Shown here piece after piece: positions 1-6,311 of a stretch of DNA of 13,129 bases. Position numbers and translations under genes: made by a program. The DNA is from Oscillospiraceae bacterium. Its GTDB lineage: Bacteria; Bacillota_A; Clostridia; Oscillospirales; WRJC01. A model generated the notes under the pieces. That model ran no database searches. It had not been told where the DNA came from and saw only the letters and a list, made by a program, of their open reading frames with translations. Numbering within the stretch: position 1 is the stretch's first letter; each line of letters opens with the position of its first letter. Location of the stretch: the NCBI GenBank assembly GCA_009785015.1, contig WQXD01000075.1, positions 1 through 13,129 of the forward strand, in the 5' to 3' direction.

Positions 1-60
1 CAATTCTGCTTTTCTGTCGACTATGGTGACTTTGTTCATGCTTTTGCCTTCTTCCCCCAT
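1..60 (-). CDS. Possible 5' end of an unidentified gene running off the left edge
   Basis: On the minus strand an ATG at 58-60 opens a frame that stays open to the window edge (20 codons). A second in-frame ATG lies at 37-39 and starts MNKVTIVDRKAEL. An AAGGA sits 6 bases before the first ATG and a GAAGG 7 bases before the second, so either start is credible. It lies downstream of the agrD-like gene on the same strand. The visible part is too short to identify: it is not hydrophobic, so it does not look like the start of an AgrB protease. A different frame is also open here (from an ATG at 152-154) but has no ribosome site. Confidence 0.3.
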   Translation of the reverse strand, partial: MGEEGKSMNKVTIVDRKAEL

Positions 61-76
61 TAGATTTCCTTGCATT

Positions 77-163
77 CGCTGCTTTCTCTGCTAGCAGCGA
101 TACGGCGAACGACAATAGATGTCCTATGATCCCAGCTTCATTTCGGTGCCACATCGCGGCACC
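77..163. repeat. Two short hairpins in the agrD downstream region
   Basis: The 1-204 stretch holds two inverted repeats. GGTGCC (145-150) pairs with GGCACC (158-163) across a 7-base loop, and CGCTGCT (77-83) pairs with AGCAGCG (93-99) across a 9-base loop. Neither is followed by a T-tract on the minus strand, so they are not classic intrinsic terminators. They could be weak 3' structures of the agrD transcript or operators for the gene at the left edge. Apart from these and the partial ORF at 1-60, I see nothing else between 1 and 204. Confidence 0.3.
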
Positions 164-204
164 CGTTTTCGTCAAGTGTTTTTTGAGTTAAGCCGCCTTT
201 GTTT

Positions 205-360
205 TTATCCGCCGTTTTTTGGAACCAAGCTCTCCGGCATTTCCGGTTCGTATGGTCCCCACAGGCTTATAGTTCCCACAGACATGCTGACCGCAAACAA
301 ACAAACGGAGGAAATTATTTTTCCGAATAAACCCAAAACCGCGTTTTTTATTTTTTTCAT
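205..360 (-). CDS. agrD: AgrD-like cyclic lactone autoinducer prepeptide
   Basis: This is a 51-codon gene. It has the three-part layout of AgrD prepeptides. Residues 1-24 form a basic amphipathic leader (MKKIKNAVLGLFGKI at the start). The middle holds the presumed signal, with S32-L-W-G-P36 as a likely five-residue ring closed by a Ser lactone. The acidic C-terminal tail follows, with the conserved Y-E-P-E-M-P-E-S-L segment at 37-45, which corresponds to the tail that AgrB removes in Staphylococcus and to the Y-Q-P-K-x-P-x-x-L tail common in Clostridia. The ribosome site is very strong, with GGGAGGT ending about 10 bases before the ATG. It lies 171 bp downstream of the sensor kinase on the same strand, behind its own -10 box. 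The membrane protease AgrB, needed for maturation, is not in the window. Ring boundaries are inferred by aligning the tail with staphylococcal AgrD. A plus-strand ORF covering the same bases is a shadow. Confidence 0.85.
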   Translation of the reverse strand: MKKIKNAVLGLFGKIISSVCLFAVSMSVGTISLWGPYEPEMPESLVPKNGG

Positions 361-371
361 AATCCTGATTA

Positions 372-376
372 CCTCC
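372..376 (-). promoter_or_regulatory. Strong Shine-Dalgarno of the agrD-like gene
   Basis: The minus strand reads AAGGGAGGTAATC just before the ATG at 358-360. It is nearly a full anti-16S match, far stronger than expected for a chance ORF, and it is the main reason for accepting the small gene. Confidence 0.85.
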
Positions 377-412
377 CTTCCAAATTTTTCGACTTTTTAG
401 TTTACGGTTAAT

Positions 413-418
413 AGTATA
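413..418 (-). promoter_or_regulatory. -10 box of the agrD-like gene
   Basis: The minus strand has TATACT here (overlapping TATGAT at 418-423), about 50 bases before the agrD ATG. At 17-18 bp upstream I find only CCGCAC or AAAGCC, so no consensus -35. A good -10 without a -35 is typical of activator-dependent promoters, and the repeat cluster at 468-521 could bind the activator. The box lies directly next to the T-tract of the terminator at 423-446. Confidence 0.5.
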
Positions 419-422
419 TCAT

Positions 423-446
423 AAAAAAATGCCCTGTGCGGGCTTT
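423..446 (-). terminator. Intrinsic terminator after the sensor kinase
   Basis: The minus strand reads AAA, GCCC, loop GCACA, GGGC, then A and seven T. The GC stem is short (4 bp), extended weakly by A-T pairs, but the T-tract is perfect. An overlapping alternative stem, TGTGC/GCACA, shares the same bases. It lies 86-109 bp past the kinase stop and would separate the regulator-kinase transcript from agrD. Read the other way it has only a short T run. Confidence 0.6.
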
Positions 447-467
447 GGCACACAATGCATAAAAATA

Positions 468-499
468 GTCACGAACGGCAAAAAAATTCCGTTCGTGAC
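468..499. repeat. 11-bp perfect inverted repeat upstream of agrD
   Basis: GTCACGAACGG (468-478) and CCGTTCGTGAC (489-499) are exact reverse complements around a 10-base A/T-rich loop. It lies in the 171-bp gap between kinase and agrD. It could form an RNA hairpin at the end of the kinase transcript (the minus strand continues TATTTTTATG), or be a protein binding site. The second reading is favoured by a further copy of the same 9-bp half-site at 513-521. Confidence 0.75.
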
Positions 500-521
500 A
501 AAAAAAGGTACTTTCGTGACA
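492..521 (-). promoter_or_regulatory. Candidate LytTR binding site (9-bp direct repeats, 12-bp gap)
   Basis: The minus strand carries TGTCACGAA twice, at 513-521 and 492-500, separated by exactly 12 bp, so the copies are 21 bp (two helical turns) apart. LytTR-domain regulators such as AgrA are known to bind pairs of about 9-bp direct repeats 12-13 bp apart. The spacing fits. The half-site itself does not closely match the published general consensus, and the site is unusually far (about 75-100 bp) upstream of the agrD -10 box. An inverted third copy at 468-476 is closer. Assigning it to the response regulator encoded next door is inference. Confidence 0.5.
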
Positions 522-531
522 AAAATCAAGG

Positions 532-1869
532 TTATTTTGAAAAATCTTGGGACAATGGTATGCTTATATTCGCGGTGAAGCATTCCGCTTTTGGTTCAAC
601 TTCAAAAATTCCGCCGTAATTTTCGACTATCGATTTTACATGCCCCATCCCTATCCCATGCAGGTACCCGCTCTTGGTCGTTTTCATTTTTCCGTTTTCC
701 ATCTTGTAGTCGCCGCCCGACGCGTTGGTTATTTTTATGCTGAGCTGGTTTTTTATTATAATCATTTCAAAATCGATATATTTGTTTTCGCTCAGCTTGC
801 GGCAAGCTTCTATCGCGTTGTCCAAAAGATTTGACAAGATAGAACATAAATCCGTGCTATCTATGGAAAGATCTTCTTTCAGTAAAATGTTGTGCTCAAA
901 CCTTATATCATTTGCCGACGCCACTGTCGCTTTGGCCGAAACTATCGCGTCGACGACCAAATTTCCGGTGACAATATCCAAATACGAACTTTCAATTTTA
1001 TGATTCAAATTTTTAATATAACTTATCGCTTCATTGTTACCGCTTGAATCCGTTTTTTCAAGCATTCCCGATACCAATTGCATGTGGTTCATAAAATCGT
1101 GCTTCCACTCGCGCATTTTTTCGTATATTTCTATCACTTGATTGTTATGCTGTTGGGTAAGCTCATATTGTTTTTGTTTTGCCACCAATAAATAATTTTT
1201 TTCCGCTTCTTTGCTTAGGAACTCATACAATACATACACTATCACATTCATCGCCAGATAGCCGATCGAAACGACAAATATCAATTCACCGGGTATCTCG
1301 AAGTAATTATGTATCATATCATTGACAAAAAATATAGATAAAATGCTCAACAAGGGAACTATCAGGCAAACCAGCATCGGCACAAAAGATAAAAAGCTGT
1401 TGGATTCGACGCTTTTTTTGCGCTTGGCTAAAACATAAAATATGGCCACTTGAACAGTTTTCGCCAATATCATCGTCAGCAGTAATTCGTTTGAATTCGG
1501 CATGATTGCTTCAGCGCTGGCGACCCCGGTGTTGATCGCGATAATTGTTATGGCAAAATAGGCAATCGAAGACAAAATCGCAAACGATATCAAAGTCCAA
1601 AAAAATTTTTTTAACAATTTCCCCTCTCTGAAAAACACCAGGTATATTAAAGGAAATAACGGAGCTAAAATTTCCGCTAAGGGCAAACTGCCGAAAAGGC
1701 CGAATTCACGCACCATGATCAAAGAGATATTTGCTCCGGCAAAACATAGAGTGGGAATAATTGCCCTGCCTTTGCCTTTGGCCGGGAATTTGCTGCACAG
1801 CAAGTAAAAAAGCACGCCAATTTCTACAGTATTTACGAATATATGTATAAAAATCCATCGTATCGGCAT
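532..1869 (-). CDS. AgrC-like sensor histidine kinase (GHKL family)
   Basis: This 445-residue membrane kinase most likely senses a cyclic peptide. Residues 1-215 form about six or seven hydrophobic segments (roughly 5-24, 38-54, 60-80, 88-113, 128-147, 159-183, 195-216), followed by a coiled linker. The histidine box is H257-D-F-M-N-H262 after M252-R-E-W-K, the H-D-x-x-N-H signature of AgrC-type kinases. The ATP-binding domain follows, with an N box around N347-L-L-D-N351-A and a glycine box H404-G-I-G-M-G-H. Length matches AgrC-type kinases (about 430-450). The start follows the regulator stop by 6 bp, and the GAGGTGA that ends the regulator gene doubles as its ribosome site, so the two are translationally coupled. 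Family membership is clear. The ligand, presumably the product of the agrD-like gene next door, is inferred from context. Confidence 0.9.
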   Translation of the reverse strand: MPIRWIFIHIFVNTVEIGVLFYLLCSKFPAKGKGRAIIPTLCFAGANISLIMVREFGLFGSLPLAEILAPLFPLIYLVFFREGKLLKKFFWTLISFAILSSIAYFAITIIAINTGVASAEAIMPNSNELLLTMILAKTVQVAIFYVLAKRKKSVESNSFLSFVPMLVCLIVPLLSILSIFFVNDMIHNYFEIPGELIFVVSIGYLAMNVIVYVLYEFLSKEAEKNYLLVAKQKQYELTQQHNNQVIEIYEKMREWKHDFMNHMQLVSGMLEKTDSSGNNEAISYIKNLNHKIESSYLDIVTGNLVVDAIVSAKATVASANDIRFEHNILLKEDLSIDSTDLCSILSNLLDNAIEACRKLSENKYIDFEMIIIKNQLSIKITNASGGDYKMENGKMKTTKSGYLHGIGMGHVKSIVENYGGIFEVEPKAECFTANISIPLSQDFSK

Positions 1870-1875
1870 TTGGTC

Positions 1876-2586
1876 TCACCTCACTCTGTCTACGTTGTGG
1901 TTATAAAATCTCGCGTTTATTTCCTTTGCCATATTTTTGGCTATTGGGATTTCGGCGCCATTTGTCATAAAGGCAAAAGTTGTTGAAATGGAACTCATGT
2001 GGCGTATATTTATGATATACGATTTGTGGCACTGCGCAAACAAATCGTCATTTAGTTCCTCCAGCAATTGCGCCGTCGTTTTCCGGATTTCGTATTTGCC
2101 TTTGCCAGTTACGATGTTGGCGTTGTGCGCGGACTTTTCGATGTAGATAATATCCCCATGGGGAATTCTGAAAGTTTTTTCCGGATCTTTAAACAAAAAA
2201 TATTTTTTTATCCTGTCAGTTTGATTGACCTTATCAAGACAGGCAAAACAATCTTCTCTTTTTATCGGCTTCATCAAATAACGCGTCGCCGATACGGTAT
2301 ATCCTTCAACTGCATATTCTCTTATATTAGTCACAAAGACAATGGGTATATCCGTATTTGTCTCACGGATTTTTTTCGCCAGCTCCATACCGTCTATATA
2401 CCCCATTATGATGTCCAAAAATATGATGTCGTAGTCTTCCCCGTCCTGCCACTCATACAAAAATTTTTCGGCGGTTGTGTACTTGAATATATCGACCAAA
2501 ACGCCTTTTTTGGCTGCCCATTCGTTTACATACCCCGCAAGCTGTTTCGAAAAAATTTTTTCGTCTTCGCATATAACGACTTTCAT
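1876..2586 (-). CDS. AgrA/LytR-type response regulator (receiver + LytTR DNA-binding domain)
   Basis: This 236-residue regulator would be phosphorylated by the adjacent kinase and bind DNA. The receiver domain (1-120) has the acidic pocket E7-D8-E9, phosphoacceptor D58 in I-I-F-L-D-I-I-M, T86 and K106. A LytTR domain occupies about 138-230, with F139-R-I-P-H-G-D-I-I-Y-I-E near its start and H187-K-S-Y-I-I-N-I in the core. I place the start at 2586 (MKVVICEDE), 9 bases after an AGGGAGG. The longer in-frame ATG at 2634 lies at the expected transcription start of the promoter at 2641-2669 and has no leader, so it is unlikely. It is the first gene of its two-gene unit. Target genes are unknown; the spaced repeats at 492-521 are the best candidate site. 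Confidence 0.92.
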   Translation of the reverse strand: MKVVICEDEKIFSKQLAGYVNEWAAKKGVLVDIFKYTTAEKFLYEWQDGEDYDIIFLDIIMGYIDGMELAKKIRETNTDIPIVFVTNIREYAVEGYTVSATRYLMKPIKREDCFACLDKVNQTDRIKKYFLFKDPEKTFRIPHGDIIYIEKSAHNANIVTGKGKYEIRKTTAQLLEELNDDLFAQCHKSYIINIRHMSSISTTFAFMTNGAEIPIAKNMAKEINARFYNHNVDRVR

Positions 2587-2640
2587 ATGTTTTAAACCTC
2601 CCTTTGAAAATCCGCTACACTTTGACTCTTTCATTCTTTC

Positions 2641-2669
2641 ATTATATCATCCTTTTTGCATTATTGCAA
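2641..2669 (-). promoter_or_regulatory. Sigma-A promoter of the regulator-kinase unit
   Basis: On the minus strand TTGCAA (2664-2669) and TATAAT (2641-2646) are spaced by 17 bp, close to the vegetative consensus. Transcription would start near 2634, leaving a leader of roughly 50 bases before the regulator ATG at 2586. Confidence 0.8.
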
Positions 2670-2676
2670 CAAATTT

Positions 2677-2697
2677 CGGGATTTTCTGAAAAATCCG
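2677..2697. repeat. 7-bp inverted repeat just upstream of the regulator promoter
   Basis: GGATTTT (2679-2685) pairs with AAAATCC (2690-2696) around a 4-base loop. It abuts the -35 box of the regulator promoter. There is no following T-tract on the minus strand, so it looks more like an operator than a terminator. The rest of the 2635-2750 gap is AT-rich; AAAAATT/AATTTTT arms around 2703-2719 could form only a weak hairpin. Confidence 0.35.
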
Positions 2698-2750
2698 ACA
2701 CAAAAATTTACAATTTTTCAATATTTATTCAAAAACCCCAAAAAGCGCCC

Positions 2751-3620
2751 TCATAAATCGGCCACTTCAACGTCAAGGCGTATCTTAGCGACGTCGTCGA
2801 TGTTTTTATCCCAGTCGACCACATAGACGATACTGCGGTACTTGATCGAGCGCACGGGGCAGTCCGCGCCGCCGTAAACAAAGAAATTCCCTTGTAATGC
2901 AATATGCGAAACATGGCGCAGAAAGCTCTCCAGAGCGGCGCTGTTGTTCGCCGCGACTTCGCGCAGGGTAAAGAACTTCAGCGCTTCATTTTCATTTGGC
3001 AGCCATTTGATGAAGAATTTGAGGAATTTTAGCTGCCGGCCGTATTTCTTGACCACATACTGTTTATAATCCCACTGCTCGACGGCTCTCCCGCGCGCAA
3101 GCTCTTCTCCAAAAGTATCGTGCAGCACATAAAACCCGTCGTCTTCGAGCGTAAGGGCGTTCTTGTCCCTGACGCGCAGCCTCTTTCTTATGATATTGGT
3201 GACAAGCTCCGAGTGCCGCAGGTAATACGGCATACTGCCGCGTTTCTTTTCGAGCATTTTCTGCGCGGCGAGGTTGTCCTGCAATATGGTCGTATAGGTC
3301 AGTTTGGCGCCGTTTTCGGCGCAAAACTCTTTTATCATTTGGTACGCCTTCGGAATATTGGTCGGCGAAACCGCGCGCAGCCCGGTCAGGTAGGCGACGC
3401 CGCCTTTTATAACGCAGCCGCCGACGCCGACGATCTTCCCCTCGGCATTTTTGGCGATTACAAACGTCGATTTATCGCCGTCTTTGGCGAGCGAGGCCAC
3501 CGCGTTCGGCCTGCGGCAATAGGCTATTGAGATACCGCCCTTAAACTCCGTATCTTCGAGCAGCGCGGCAATTTCCTCTCCGTCCTTCTCCGCCGCGTAT
3601 TCGTAACTGAAATCCTTCAT
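2751..3620 (-). CDS. GNAT-family acyltransferase, last gene of the radical SAM operon
   Basis: This 289-residue protein has an N-terminal GNAT fold (about 1-140). It shows the central strand F53-V-I-A-K with G61-K-I-V-G-V-G-G-C, the V75-A-Y-L-T-G-L-R strand, and an N116-L-A-A-Q-K-M-L-E-K-K-R segment typical of the last GNAT helix. GNAT proteins move an acyl group, usually acetyl from acetyl-CoA, onto an amine. About 150 further residues form a second domain I do not recognise, so it is longer than a minimal GNAT (about 150-180). It begins 5 bp after the preceding radical SAM gene stops, with a GGAGG rather far (15 bases) upstream. In context it may modify or detoxify the pathway product. The substrate is unknown. 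No GC-rich terminator follows the gene. Confidence 0.75.
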   Translation of the reverse strand: MKDFSYEYAAEKDGEEIAALLEDTEFKGGISIAYCRRPNAVASLAKDGDKSTFVIAKNAEGKIVGVGGCVIKGGVAYLTGLRAVSPTNIPKAYQMIKEFCAENGAKLTYTTILQDNLAAQKMLEKKRGSMPYYLRHSELVTNIIRKRLRVRDKNALTLEDDGFYVLHDTFGEELARGRAVEQWDYKQYVVKKYGRQLKFLKFFIKWLPNENEALKFFTLREVAANNSAALESFLRHVSHIALQGNFFVYGGADCPVRSIKYRSIVYVVDWDKNIDDVAKIRLDVEVADL

Positions 3621-3625
3621 TTTCT

Positions 3626-4963
3626 TTATTTCGCGCCTCCTTCGTCAAGCCCCGCGCCTACGGGGAGATCGAGTTTTTTGTCGACTTCTTTGCCGAGCGC
3701 CTTGTTTTGTGAAAAAAATATCGCCGTGATCATCGGATTCGGGTTCCGCCCAATCGAAGCCAGCCCGCGCTTGAATATGTTAAACGGGCTAAAAAACCGC
3801 CTCCGGGCAGCGGCGCACTTCTCTTTCAGCTCTTCGTGGGACATCTGCATGGGGCGGTAAGGTATATCCCCGTATCTGTACCCCTCTTTGAGCCACCACT
3901 TATCATACAAGAGCCTGCCCGACTGCTGCAGGCGCTCATAGAGCGGCGTACCCGGGAAGGGCAGCAGGTGATTGAACGCGGCAAAGAAAAACTTGTGCTT
4001 CATGGCAAATCTGAGCGTGTCCTCAAAAGTTTCCTCGGCGTCCGCGTCAAACCCGAAAACAAATGTCGCATAGATTCCGATGCCCGCCTTGTGCATTTTG
4101 CGGACGAGCTCGTCGCGCTCGCCCAGCTTGTAGTTCCAGCTTTTATTCATCTGGTCGAGGTTCTTTTTGTCAAGGCTTTCAAACCCGATCAAAAGCACCT
4201 GACAGCCGCTCTTTTTCATCGCGCGAAGAAGCTCGCCGTCTTTTGCCACGGCCAGTGACGCCTGGCTCGTCCACTTGATTTTGAGCGGCGCGACCGCTTC
4301 GCACAGGGCCATGAGGTGGCCGCGGTTTGCGGACAGGTTGTCATCGACGAAAAACACAAACTTGTTTTTCGCCTGTTTGATCTCGGCGACTATATCCCCT
4401 ATGGGACGCGGCGTGTAATTGGCGCGGTAAAAGCAGGTGACCGCGCAGAACTCGCAGTGGTTGGGGCAGCCGCGCCCCGTTTCGATCAGGGAGAGGGGAA
4501 GATATTTTTTTGTTTTGTAGACGCTCCTGTCGGGCATTGGCGGTATGCCGCCGCGCCCGCCGTCGTAGCGGGCTTGCAGCCTGTTGTTTTTAAAATCGTC
4601 GAGCATGGCCGCCCAAACCGGCTCCGCGTTGCCGACGACGATGCAGTCGGCGTGCCGCGCGGCTTCGTCGGGCACGGCGGTGACGTGATACCCGCCCATG
4701 ACGACGGGTATGCCCCTTTTTTTGAATTTCGCCGCTATATGATAGGCGCGGGCGGCGGTGTATGTTTCAACCGATATGGCGGCTATGTCGGCCTCGACGG
4801 AATAATCTATGCTCTCAATTCGGTCGTCAAACAAATGCGTTTCGATATCGGGGGGCGTAAGGGCCTTGAGCGCGGCGATCATGAGCGGTTCCATCTTCCA
4901 GGTCCCGATATACTGCTCGCCGTCCTTTTTCCCGATTGCGGGAAGGATAAATAACAGTTTCAT
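3626..4963 (-). CDS. B12-binding radical SAM enzyme, paralogue 1
   Basis: This is a 445-residue enzyme. Residues 1-130 form a Rossmann-like cobalamin-binding domain with V88-M-G-G-Y-H-V-T-A-V-P-D-E-A and a G111-N-A-E-P-V-W segment. The B12-ligating D-x-H-x-x-G motif is missing, as is usual in radical SAM relatives. The radical SAM barrel follows, with C166-P-N-H-C170-E-F-C173 for the [4Fe-4S] cluster and the F-V-D-D-N-L strand near 205-210. A C-terminal extension carries P-F-P-G-T-P-L-Y and K-W-W-L. This architecture is shared with the BchE/HpnP-type enzymes. I chose the start at 4963 (MKLLFILP): it has GGAGGTG 7 bases upstream, overlaps the preceding stop by 4 bp (ATGA), and matches the paralogue starts. 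It is closest in sequence to paralogue 4. The reaction is unknown. Confidence 0.88.
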   Translation of the reverse strand: MKLLFILPAIGKKDGEQYIGTWKMEPLMIAALKALTPPDIETHLFDDRIESIDYSVEADIAAISVETYTAARAYHIAAKFKKRGIPVVMGGYHVTAVPDEAARHADCIVVGNAEPVWAAMLDDFKNNRLQARYDGGRGGIPPMPDRSVYKTKKYLPLSLIETGRGCPNHCEFCAVTCFYRANYTPRPIGDIVAEIKQAKNKFVFFVDDNLSANRGHLMALCEAVAPLKIKWTSQASLAVAKDGELLRAMKKSGCQVLLIGFESLDKKNLDQMNKSWNYKLGERDELVRKMHKAGIGIYATFVFGFDADAEETFEDTLRFAMKHKFFFAAFNHLLPFPGTPLYERLQQSGRLLYDKWWLKEGYRYGDIPYRPMQMSHEELKEKCAAARRRFFSPFNIFKRGLASIGRNPNPMITAIFFSQNKALGKEVDKKLDLPVGAGLDEGGAK

Positions 4964-6288
4964 ATGTTCACCTCCGGTATGTCGCTGTTGTCGCACATGA
5001 CCTCTTTTGTAAAGCGGATAAACTTATCCGCGTATGTCCGGTATGCGAAGTTTGTCATATAGCTGATCGGGCTCAGCTTATTTATGCGCTTTAGAATACT
5101 TCCGGTTTTGTATGTTTCGCGCCACGCCCATTCGGTGCCCTCATACAGCTCGTCGGCGGTCATATTCTTTGGATGGAACACTACGTGTTCCACATCATAC
5201 ATGGCGGGTTCATATTCGAAAATACGCCCCTGCTCATCTAAGCTGCGGTAGAGCTCCGTATTTGGAAACGGGGTCAGTATGGAGTATCTGGGCAAGTCTA
5301 TGCGCAGACGCCCGACTTCCTCGACTGTGCGCTTGAAGACGTCCTTATCGTCGTCGTCGCCGCCGAAAGCAAAACAGCCGTTGATCAGAATACCACTGCC
5401 GTGCAGCCGTTTGACCAATGATTCGTAGCTATGGATCTTGTTCACGCCTTTTCGTATATATCCCTGCGCCGCCTGGTCGACGCTCTCAAAACCGATAAGC
5501 AGGCCCTTGCAGCCGCTCTTTTCGAGTATCGCGTAGAACTCATTGTCGAGGGCGACGCCGGAAGTGGTCAGCCCGAACCACCGCTTTTTGAGCGGTATCA
5601 TGGCGCTGAAGAGCCGTTTCGCGTAGTCCATGTCGGCCAGCAGGTTCACATCGGGGAACAGCACATATCTGCCCCCGAGCTGCTCGATTTCGGCGATCAC
5701 ATCGTTTACGGGCCTGCAAACCGGCGTTTTGCCGAATGCCGCCGGGTACGCGCAGAAAGTGCAGGGCAGAGGGCATCCTCTCACCGCCTCCACGGAATTG
5801 ACGGTTATATACGCGCGCGGCTTTAAAAGATCGCGCCGCGGTATCGGCCGCTTTTCGAGGGTAAGGGGTTCGCACTGCCTGTAAACGGACTGCAGCCTGT
5901 TTGCCCTGTAATCGCGAAGCGCCTGCGGGAATGTGCGATCTGCGACGCCTGTAAATACGGCGTCGCAATGCTTACCCGCTTCCGCGGGGTCAAGGGTGGG
6001 CTGCACCCCGCCCAAAAACACGGTGATTCCCCGAAAGCGGAAGTAATCCGCATACCGGTACGCCCTGGAGCTCGTGCCGGTTATCGCCGTTATCACGGCG
6101 ATATCGGCGTCGAGGGAGAGCGGTATCGCCTCGACTGTTTCGTCGTAAATTTTCATATCCGCTTCCATTTCCCCCGGGACAAGGGCGGCGAGCGTCGTCA
6201 TGGTGAGCGGCGCGTAGTGCAGCCCTTTGCCGAAGCTCCCGTTATACCTGTGCATTGCCCCCGCCGGGGACAAAAACGCTATCTTCAT
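4960..6288 (-). CDS. B12-binding radical SAM enzyme, paralogue 2 (divergent)
   Basis: This 442-residue enzyme has the same two-domain plan as the others. The cobalamin-type domain (1-135) carries F91-L-G-G-V-Q-P, and the cluster motif is C172-P-L-P-C176-T-F-C179. It is the most divergent of the four. The His of the G-G-x-H motif is Gln, the G-x-A-E-P-V-W segment becomes G114-V-A-D-R-T-F, and the C-terminal K-W-W-L block is replaced by a shorter acidic stretch before H-P-K-N-M-T-A-D-E-L. It starts 23 bp after the permease stop behind AAAGGAAAGGGG and overlaps paralogue 1 by 4 bp. The divergence suggests a different substrate or step. The product is not predictable from sequence. Confidence 0.86.
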   Translation of the reverse strand: MKIAFLSPAGAMHRYNGSFGKGLHYAPLTMTTLAALVPGEMEADMKIYDETVEAIPLSLDADIAVITAITGTSSRAYRYADYFRFRGITVFLGGVQPTLDPAEAGKHCDAVFTGVADRTFPQALRDYRANRLQSVYRQCEPLTLEKRPIPRRDLLKPRAYITVNSVEAVRGCPLPCTFCAYPAAFGKTPVCRPVNDVIAEIEQLGGRYVLFPDVNLLADMDYAKRLFSAMIPLKKRWFGLTTSGVALDNEFYAILEKSGCKGLLIGFESVDQAAQGYIRKGVNKIHSYESLVKRLHGSGILINGCFAFGGDDDDKDVFKRTVEEVGRLRIDLPRYSILTPFPNTELYRSLDEQGRIFEYEPAMYDVEHVVFHPKNMTADELYEGTEWAWRETYKTGSILKRINKLSPISYMTNFAYRTYADKFIRFTKEVMCDNSDIPEVNI

Positions 6289-6311
6289 AAAAACCCCTTT
6301 CCTTTAAACGG

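Noticed and set aside
1..154. Minus-strand frame from an ATG at 152-154, open to the left edge
   Set aside because: Its ATG sits inside a hairpin, no Shine-Dalgarno precedes it, and the product becomes Arg/His/Lys-rich low-complexity. The competing frame at 1-60 has better starts. It cannot be fully excluded without the flanking sequence.
1..204. agrB in the agrD downstream region
   Set aside because: No hydrophobic reading frame of useful length exists on either strand here, and no AgrB catalytic pattern is visible in the window.
119..400. 93-codon plus-strand ORF
   Set aside because: It lies antisense to the agrD-like gene, has no ribosome site, and its protein resembles no family. The minus-strand gene explains the region better.
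468..499. CRISPR-like or insertion-sequence terminal repeat
   Set aside because: Only three copies of a 9-bp unit occur, with no regular spacer array and no transposase nearby. A regulatory site or hairpin is the simpler reading.
4316..4954. 212-codon plus-strand ORF
   Set aside because: It is antisense to radical SAM paralogue 1, which has intact motifs, a ribosome site and operon spacing.
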